Positions 59,333 to 64,000 of a stretch of 64,000 nt of DNA are shown here, one piece after another. The stretch covers positions 434,001-498,000 of the forward strand of contig JAIUNW010000001.1 in NCBI GenBank assembly GCA_020161535.1, written 5' to 3'. How positions within the stretch are numbered: position 1 is the stretch's first letter; each line of letters begins with the position of its first letter. The DNA is from Bacteroidota bacterium (GTDB taxonomy: Bacteria; Bacteroidota; Bacteroidia; Chitinophagales; Chitinophagaceae). The translations under genes were made by a program, and so were the position numbers. The notes under the pieces were generated by a model. That model did no database searches. It was not told the origin of the DNA and was given only the letters and a program-made list of their open reading frames with translations.

Positions 59333-60565
59333 CAGCAAACTGTTCATCGTTTCTTCAAAATCCTGTACATACTCTTTGTATTGATCGGTTGCCGGGCCAA
59401 AAAAACCGCCATGTACTTTTTTCACGCGGCCGTCGCGGCCAATGAATATGGTGCTGGGAAAGGATTTGATCGAGGTTAGCTGCGGTAATGTTTTTTCGGT
59501 TCGGAGTGAATCGCTTGCAGTCACACCGGTTATGAGGATCGGGTAATCGACCGCAAAACGATCTTTGAATTTGCGCAGCGTTTTTACTGATCTTGCATTG
59601 TCGGTACTATACTCATACGCGAGGCCAATCATTTCCACACCCCGGTTTTTATTCGCTTTGTAAAACTTGCTTAAGAACTGGGTTTCATCCATGCAATTGG
59701 GACACCAACTACCCATGATTTGAATCACCACTACTTTGTTTTTGAACTGTGCATCGTTGATGCCGACCAGTTTGCCATCGAGGTCAGGAAAACGAAAATC
59801 CAATCGATCATCGGTGCCGCGCAAACCCATGGCCACTGATTCAAGCGATACTTTTGCCTGGTCATTTCGTTGGGCGCTGAATGTTTCCAGCCTGGTTGGT
59901 CCCGAGAAAAACTTGCCGCCATCAATCGTATTCGCATCGCTGATATGCGCTTTGAAAACATAGGCATGGCTGCCATCAAATGTGCCGAGGAAAAGACTAT
60001 CACCGCTAACAATGCCTTCCAGAAACCGGTAATCGCCCGAAGCAGAAACAATGCTGCCCGACAACTGGTTGCCTTTTTGACTGAACTCGCCGACCGCAAT
60101 ATCATCTGCTTTTTTGTTGCCAAAATGCATCTCCCATTTACCGGTGATATTGTGTTTTGCGGGCGCTTTACCGATGAAACGCGGTTCATGGCCCGGTTTG
60201 GCCACGAAGGGCATTACAATGGTTTTGCCACTGGTTCCTTTGATCCAGTTACCTGCCAGCGATCCATCTTTCTGCAATTGCAAGCGAAAAGAAGATTCAA
60301 AAAAAGGCATTTCAATAAAAAGGGAATCACCTGCCAGTTCAATGTTTTTTACTTCGAGCCGTTCGCTGGCGTTGTGGATGTGGATCAGGGGCTTCGAACT
60401 CGGATAACTCACCTCAAAATTGAATACAATCGGCTCCCCATCGGCCCGCAGCAGGGCGCCTTTCCACCAACCAGTTTGCATTTTTTTTGACTCCCCACCT
60501 ACGGCAACCAAAGCCGTGACCATCAACATTATAAAAGCCTTACCAAATCCGATCATAGTCCACAA
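59321..60565 (-). CDS. TlpA-like thiol-disulfide reductase, exported
   Basis: A 414-residue protein. A signal peptide (IGFGKAFIMLMVTALVAVGG) precedes an N-terminal beta-rich domain of about 230 residues (TGWWKGALLRADGEPIVFNF), a form common in Bacteroidota, and a C-terminal thioredoxin fold with active site WCPNC (residues 287-291), ITGVTASDSL and a cis-Pro region KSFPSTIFIGRDGRVKKVH. It likely reduces or transfers thiols for cytochrome c maturation or other envelope proteins. The abundance of CxxCH proteins in the window fits this. Monocistronic. Confidence 0.92.
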   Translation of the reverse strand: MWTMIGFGKAFIMLMVTALVAVGGESKKMQTGWWKGALLRADGEPIVFNFEVSYPSSKPLIHIHNASERLEVKNIELAGDSLFIEMPFFESSFRLQLQKDGSLAGNWIKGTSGKTIVMPFVAKPGHEPRFIGKAPAKHNITGKWEMHFGNKKADDIAVGEFSQKGNQLSGSIVSASGDYRFLEGIVSGDSLFLGTFDGSHAYVFKAHISDANTIDGGKFFSGPTRLETFSAQRNDQAKVSLESVAMGLRGTDDRLDFRFPDLDGKLVGINDAQFKNKVVVIQIMGSWCPNCMDETQFLSKFYKANKNRGVEMIGLAYEYSTDNARSVKTLRKFKDRFAVDYPILITGVTASDSLRTEKTLPQLTSIKSFPSTIFIGRDGRVKKVHGGFFGPATDQYKEYVQDFEETMNSLLKTP

Positions 60566-60587
60566 AATTAGTGGGGCAATTTACGGG

Positions 60588-61535
60588 TTATTTTTTATTC
60601 AGGTTGGCCAGCATGTCTTTGGTCATCCGGTCGAGGTTGTATTCTTCTTTCCAGCCCCAGTCTTTTCTGGCCACACTGTCGTCGATGCTTTGCGGCCAGC
60701 TATCAGCAATGGCCTGGCGATAGTCGGGTGCATAGGTAACCTGGAAATTGGGAATCTCCTTTTGTATAGCCTCCGCAATTTCTTTCGGCGAGAAACTCAT
60801 ACCCGACAAGTTATAAGACGTACGCACGGTGATTTTTTCAGCCGGCGCTTCCATGAGTTCGATAGTGGCGCGAATGGCATCGGGCATATACATCATGGGC
60901 AGGTAGGTATCTTCTTTCAGGAAGCAGGTGTATTTGCCCTCTTCCAATGCTTCGTGGAAAATTTCAACGGCATAATCGGTGGTGCCACCGCCGGGTGCTG
61001 ATTTATAACTGATGAGTCCCGGGTAACGCAAACTGCGCACATCAACACCAAATCGCTGGAAATAATAGTTGCACCAAAACTCGCCGGCGTATTTGGAAAT
61101 ACCATAAACGGTGGTGGGTTCGATGATGGTGAACTGCGGACAATTCTTCTTGGGCGAAGTGGGTCCAAATACCGCAATGGAAGATGGCCAGTACACTTTG
61201 TGTAATTTTTCTTCGCGCGCAATATCGAGCACATTCAACAGGCTTTGCATGTTCAGGTGCCAGGCCAGGTTGGGATTTTTTTCGCCGGTGGCGGATAAGA
61301 TAGCCGCCAGTAAGAATATCTGGGTGATGCCCTGACGGATCACCAGCACATGCAGCATTTCTTTGTTCAGGGCATCGATCGATACATAGGGACCGGTGCC
61401 GTGCAACAATTCATTTTCTTCGCGTAGGTCGGCCGCCAACACGTTGGTATTGCCATGGATCTTTCTAAGTGCCAGTGTTAGTTCAACGCCAATTTGTCCG
61501 CAGGCGCCAATAACGAGAATTTTTTCTTTTGCCAA
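60588..61535 (-). CDS. NAD-dependent epimerase/L-threonine 3-dehydrogenase-like SDR
   Basis: A 315-residue extended short-chain dehydrogenase. The cofactor motif VIGACGQIGVEL is at 8-19, the catalytic YGISK at about 143-147, and the C-terminal SYNLSGMSFSPKEIAEAIQK and GWKEEYNLDRMTKDML are the UDP-galactose-epimerase-like L-threonine dehydrogenase pattern. It probably oxidises L-threonine to 2-amino-3-ketobutyrate. The only suitable start is TTG at 61535; the frame runs to 61643 with an unrelated extension. Confidence 0.88.
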   Translation of the reverse strand: MAKEKILVIGACGQIGVELTLALRKIHGNTNVLAADLREENELLHGTGPYVSIDALNKEMLHVLVIRQGITQIFLLAAILSATGEKNPNLAWHLNMQSLLNVLDIAREEKLHKVYWPSSIAVFGPTSPKKNCPQFTIIEPTTVYGISKYAGEFWCNYYFQRFGVDVRSLRYPGLISYKSAPGGGTTDYAVEIFHEALEEGKYTCFLKEDTYLPMMYMPDAIRATIELMEAPAEKITVRTSYNLSGMSFSPKEIAEAIQKEIPNFQVTYAPDYRQAIADSWPQSIDDSVARKDWGWKEEYNLDRMTKDMLANLNKK

Positions 61536-61554
61536 GGGAAGAATTTTACAAGGC

Positions 61555-61562
61555 CAAAAGTA
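61555..61562 (-). promoter_or_regulatory. -7 promoter element of the threonine dehydrogenase-like gene
   Basis: TACTTTTG on the minus strand matches TAnnTTTG exactly. The predicted start is about 61548, 13 bases before the TTG start codon at 61535, which supports that TTG. A -33 TTTG is not seen. Confidence 0.5.
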
Positions 61563-61726
61563 AATAGTTAAACCTAAAAAATGGTTGTTGCGAGAACGAT
61601 TGGCGCTGGTTGCTGGGCTGCAAACGATTGTGCTGGCCGGCAACCGAAGGCCATAAGCAAAGGTTTCCTATTTTCGCAGCGGCAAAATTTTTGCCGAGCA
61701 GATAAAAACCTTAACCAGGAACAGTA

Positions 61727-62416
61727 ATGTCGAAATCATTTTTCAATCCGGCCGTGGAAAGTTCGGCCAACAATAAATTCCGGGAAAAGAGATTTCAGTT
61801 TTTCTTGTCTCAACTGCTTAAAATCGACAAGGGCCAGCCAATCACCATACTTGATATTGGCGGCACCGAAATTTTTTGGGAAAGAATGAATTTCACAAAC
61901 CGTCCCAATGTGCGTATCACGCTTCTAAACCTTGAAAAAGTCAATACACATTTTCCTGGTTTTGTCAGTATAAAGGGCGACGCATGTGATTTACATGACA
62001 TCAATGACAAGGCTTTTGACATTGTCTTCTCTAATTCTGTCATAGAACACCTGTTTAACTTTGAGAACCAGCAAAAAATGGCCAACGAAGCAATGCGGGT
62101 CGGAAAGTATTACTATATCCAAACCCCCAACTTCTATTTCCCTATCGAACCTCATTGGATGTTTCCATTTTTTCAAGTGTTGCCCTTCAGCCTAAAAGTA
62201 TTTCTAACAAGAAATTTCAATATGGGTCACTACAACAAGATACCCGATCAGAAAGAAGCGGAAAAACAAGTAAATGAGGTAAAGCTCCTGACGAGAGCAC
62301 AAATGGCGAGGCTGTTTCCAAACGGCAAAATGTTTTTGGAAAAATTCCTGGGACTGAATAAATCGATCACGATGTACCATTTTCCTGATGAAAAGTTAAC
62401 CAGCCAGGCTAACTAA
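61727..62416 (+). CDS. Class I SAM-dependent methyltransferase
   Basis: A 229-residue methyltransferase. SAM-binding motif I ILDIGGTEIFW (about 42-52), the acidic motif KGDACDLHD and the motif IV region DIVFSNSVIEHLFNF (about 103-117) are seen. The C-terminal part (HWMFPFFQVLPFSLKVFL) is hydrophobic, as in methyltransferases that act on lipid-linked glycans or O-antigen. The gene is 41 bp upstream of kdsA, so a surface glycan target is plausible but unproven. A 7-bp inverted repeat (61680-61686 and 61690-61696) lies ahead of it. Confidence 0.9.
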   Translation: MSKSFFNPAVESSANNKFREKRFQFFLSQLLKIDKGQPITILDIGGTEIFWERMNFTNRPNVRITLLNLEKVNTHFPGFVSIKGDACDLHDINDKAFDIVFSNSVIEHLFNFENQQKMANEAMRVGKYYYIQTPNFYFPIEPHWMFPFFQVLPFSLKVFLTRNFNMGHYNKIPDQKEAEKQVNEVKLLTRAQMARLFPNGKMFLEKFLGLNKSITMYHFPDEKLTSQAN

Positions 62417-62431
62417 GAACTTTACTTTATT

Positions 62432-62439
62432 TACATTTG
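62432..62439 (+). promoter_or_regulatory. -7 promoter element of kdsA
   Basis: TACATTTG matches TAnnTTTG exactly and lies 17 bp before the kdsA ATG at 62457. No TTTG partner at the expected distance. Confidence 0.5.
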
Positions 62440-62456
62440 ACTCCATACATTTTACT

Positions 62457-63275
62457 ATGCGACCATTCCTGAAAGAACTTTTCGCCGGGCAGCAATACGA
62501 TGAAAAAAACTTTTTCCTGATTGCCGGCCCCTGTGTCATTGAGAACGAAGAACTGCTGACGCAGGTGGCAGAAAAAGTAAGCAGCGAATGTACCCGGCTG
62601 GGCATCCCCTATATTTTTAAGTCTTCTTACCGAAAAGCCAATCGCACATCGGCTGCTTCTTTCACCGGACTCGGTGATGAACTTGGGCTATCGTTACTAA
62701 AAAAAACCGGCGAGCGTTTTCACTTGCCAACTACCACCGATATACACGCACACGATGAGGCGGCACCGGCGGCCGTTTATGCCGACGTATTACAGATCCC
62801 CGCCTTCCTTTGCCGCCAAACCGATTTGCTGGTCGCTGCGGCACAAACGGGCAAGGTGATCAATGTGAAAAAAGGACAATTCCTCAGCGGGCCCGCCATG
62901 CGCTTCGCTGTGGAGAAAATTCGCAATGCAGGCAACGATAAAATCATCCTTACTGAAAGAGGTACAACCTTTGGTTACCAAGACCTGGTGGTTGATTTCC
63001 GCAACATTCCCTGGATGAAATCACATGGCGTACCGGTAGTGATGGATGTTACCCATAGCCTGCAGCAACCCAACCAAAGCTCGGGTGTAACCGGGGGCAA
63101 CCCGCAACTCATTGGTACCATCGCCAAAGCCGCGCTGGCGGCCGGTGCCGATGGACTGTTCATAGAAACACATCCCAATCCCGCCGCCGCGCTCAGTGAT
63201 GGCGCCAATATGCTGCAATTGGATTTATTGCCTTCCTTGTTGGAAGAGCTGGTGCGGTTGCGCCAAGCATTGTAG
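62457..63275 (+). CDS. kdsA: 3-deoxy-8-phosphooctulonate synthase
   Basis: A 272-residue TIM-barrel enzyme that joins arabinose 5-phosphate and PEP to form KDO 8-phosphate for lipid A/LPS. FLIAGPCVIENEELL (20-34, PEP site), FKSSYRKANRTSAASF (about 56-71), NVKKGQFLSGPAM, TERGTTFGYQDLVVDFR, VVMDVTHSLQQPN and LFIETHPNPAAALSDGANML are complete. No metal-type choice is made here. Presence of kdsA implies lipopolysaccharide with KDO. Confidence 0.97.
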   Translation: MRPFLKELFAGQQYDEKNFFLIAGPCVIENEELLTQVAEKVSSECTRLGIPYIFKSSYRKANRTSAASFTGLGDELGLSLLKKTGERFHLPTTTDIHAHDEAAPAAVYADVLQIPAFLCRQTDLLVAAAQTGKVINVKKGQFLSGPAMRFAVEKIRNAGNDKIILTERGTTFGYQDLVVDFRNIPWMKSHGVPVVMDVTHSLQQPNQSSGVTGGNPQLIGTIAKAALAAGADGLFIETHPNPAAALSDGANMLQLDLLPSLLEELVRLRQAL

Positions 63276-63513
63276 CCGCAATAGTGGTGCATGCACCGTG
63301 CTTCACGCTCGATTATTCTCTTCGGTAATTGCATTTTTGTCAAACATCGTTGGCCCCAGAGATGGTATAAAAAGCCCATTAGGGAACAGGAAAGCCCTAC
63401 ATCTTTTTAGTGAATGACGACCGGCTTCTTGGCACGGTTGAACCATAGATTGGGTTACGTTGTACAATAGCGGGACAGAAAACTATACTAAATTTATTAG
63501 CTTTATTTTGGCA
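63276..63513. other. Intergenic region, no gene seen
   Basis: About 240 bp between kdsA and the inverted repeat. A perfect 12-bp palindrome GGTGCATGCACC (63286-63297) sits 10 bp after the kdsA stop. Short frames here have no coding character. A TATTTTG box at 63504-63510 may be the promoter of the next gene. Confidence 0.4.
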
Positions 63514-63572
63514 AAACATACTCTAAAATCCTCAATTCGCGATTTGCGAATTGAGGATTTTAGAGTATGTTT
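63514..63572. repeat. 27-bp perfect inverted repeat, 5-bp loop
   Basis: The left arm 63514-63540 (begins AAACATACTCTAAAATCCTC) and the right arm 63546-63572 are exact reverse complements over 27 bp, with loop GATTT at 63541-63545. The right arm ends 5 bp before the ATG at 63578. The TATTTTG box upstream would start transcription at the beginning of the left arm, so the mRNA would carry the hairpin at its 5' end. It may be an operator, a translational lock, or a small mobile element. Confidence 0.9.
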
Positions 63573-63577
63573 GACTT

Positions 63578-64000
63578 ATGAGAAAACACAATGGCATGCG
63601 GCCACAGGATATAGTAATCCTTTTGAAAATTATTGTGAAGGGTGCTCTGCCTTGGCAAAATAAGGACTTAGCCGCAGAACTATTTATCAGTCCTTCTGAA
63701 ATATCCGAATCACTTTACAGGAGTTCACTGGCCGGGTTGATTGATTCTGACCAACGCAAGAAAGTTTATCGTCAATCGATGATGGAGTTCTTAGAACATG
63801 GCCTGCATTATGTTTTCCCAACACAACCCGGCACAATAGCAAATGGCGTTTACACTGCCCATTCCCACCCTTTCATGCAGCAACAATTCAAAGTTGAAGC
63901 CCTACATTATGTTTGGCCGGAAGCCCAGGGTAATGTACGAGGTTTAAGCATCGAGCCATTATATAAAGAACAAGTAAAAGCTGCTTTACGTGATGAAAAA
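63578..64000 (+). CDS. Helix-turn-helix-like protein, 3' part beyond window
   Basis: 141 codons are visible from ATG 63578 to the right edge. The N-terminal half has a helix-turn-helix-like pattern (RPQDIVILLKIIVKGALPWQ and NKDLAAELFISPSEISESLY), followed by SSLAGLIDSDQRKKVY, HYVFPTQPGTIANGVYTA and HYVWPEAQGNVRGLSIEPLY. I recall proteins of this kind placed beside nucleotidyltransferase-like (AbiEii-type) genes, as transcription regulators or antitoxins; this is an uncertain recollection, and the neighbour lies outside the window. The start is fixed by its position just after the inverted repeat. Confidence 0.7.
   Translation, partial: MRKHNGMRPQDIVILLKIIVKGALPWQNKDLAAELFISPSEISESLYRSSLAGLIDSDQRKKVYRQSMMEFLEHGLHYVFPTQPGTIANGVYTAHSHPFMQQQFKVEALHYVWPEAQGNVRGLSIEPLYKEQVKAALRDEK

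Noticed and set aside
1..64000. Prophage, integrase, transposase or biosynthetic gene cluster
   Set aside because: No integrase, transposase, capsid, or NRPS/PKS motif was found on either strand.

Overview
The window is a stretch of chromosome from a member of the phylum Bacteroidota, most likely the family Chitinophagaceae. The evidence is a set of lineage markers (parA-parB-DUF5683-dapB order, DapD plus DapB, OmpA/PorT-like and CarboxypepD_reg TonB-dependent barrels, DUF2723, DUF1080, an HdeD-like protein, a suf operon ending in a DUF59 gene), almost no Shine-Dalgarno sequences, and promoters of the Bacteroidota TTTG/TAnnTTTG type, the clearest being in front of a tRNA-Leu(CAG). The family assignment is inference; no rRNA is present.

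Layout. 1-4 kb: edge of a secreted SdrD-like protein, an M42 peptidase, a lipoprotein and an orphan LuxE-type acyl-protein synthetase. 4.1-14.7 kb: a tightly packed minus-strand run of eight genes. First transcribed is a planctomycete-style module (DUF1549/DUF1553 cytochrome, DUF1501 Tat protein, beta-propeller, membrane cytochrome with leucine-rich repeats), then a beta-carbonic anhydrase, then a DUF1080 / Gfo-Idh-MocA / sugar-isomerase module of the type linked to oxidative (3-keto) glycoside breakdown. 14.8-22.3 kb: a 40-residue membrane protein, an AsmA-like protein, rpiA, a GH43 enzyme, and a propeller sensor histidine kinase whose lipoprotein leader is separated from the body by an in-frame TAG. 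22.3-33 kb: a GH63-like glucosidase, a TonB-dependent receptor, a DUF481 protein, a TMEM260-like DUF2723 membrane protein, a DoxX-like protein and a rhodanese. 33.2-36.7 kb: a second cytochrome/DUF1080 pair. 36.9-44.4 kb: small stress-type proteins, a sulfatase, tRNA-Leu, dapD, an outer-membrane barrel, a phosphoesterase and an FMN reductase. 44.4-49.7 kb: an MBL-fold hydrolase, parA, a 938-bp repeat island, parB, DUF5683, dapB and an Rrf2 regulator. 50-51.4 kb: a DUF1801/YdeI protein and a DUF2975/HTH pair with inverted-repeat operators. 51.6-57.8 kb: the sufR-B-C-D-S-E-DUF59 operon. 58-64 kb: GH130, a TlpA-like thioredoxin, a threonine-dehydrogenase-like epimerase, a methyltransferase, kdsA, and a partial gene preceded by a 27-bp perfect inverted repeat.

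The genes suggest a glycan-degrading heterotroph. Exported glycosidases (GH43, GH63-like, GH130), a sulfatase, two DUF1080 proteins, a Gfo/Idh/MocA oxidoreductase and four CxxCH haem motifs in three exported proteins are compatible with a cell-envelope oxidative sugar pathway. The most unusual observations are the amber-split sensor kinase, the repeat island between parA and parB, the long hairpin at the right end, and a SufR-type operator inside the sufR leader.
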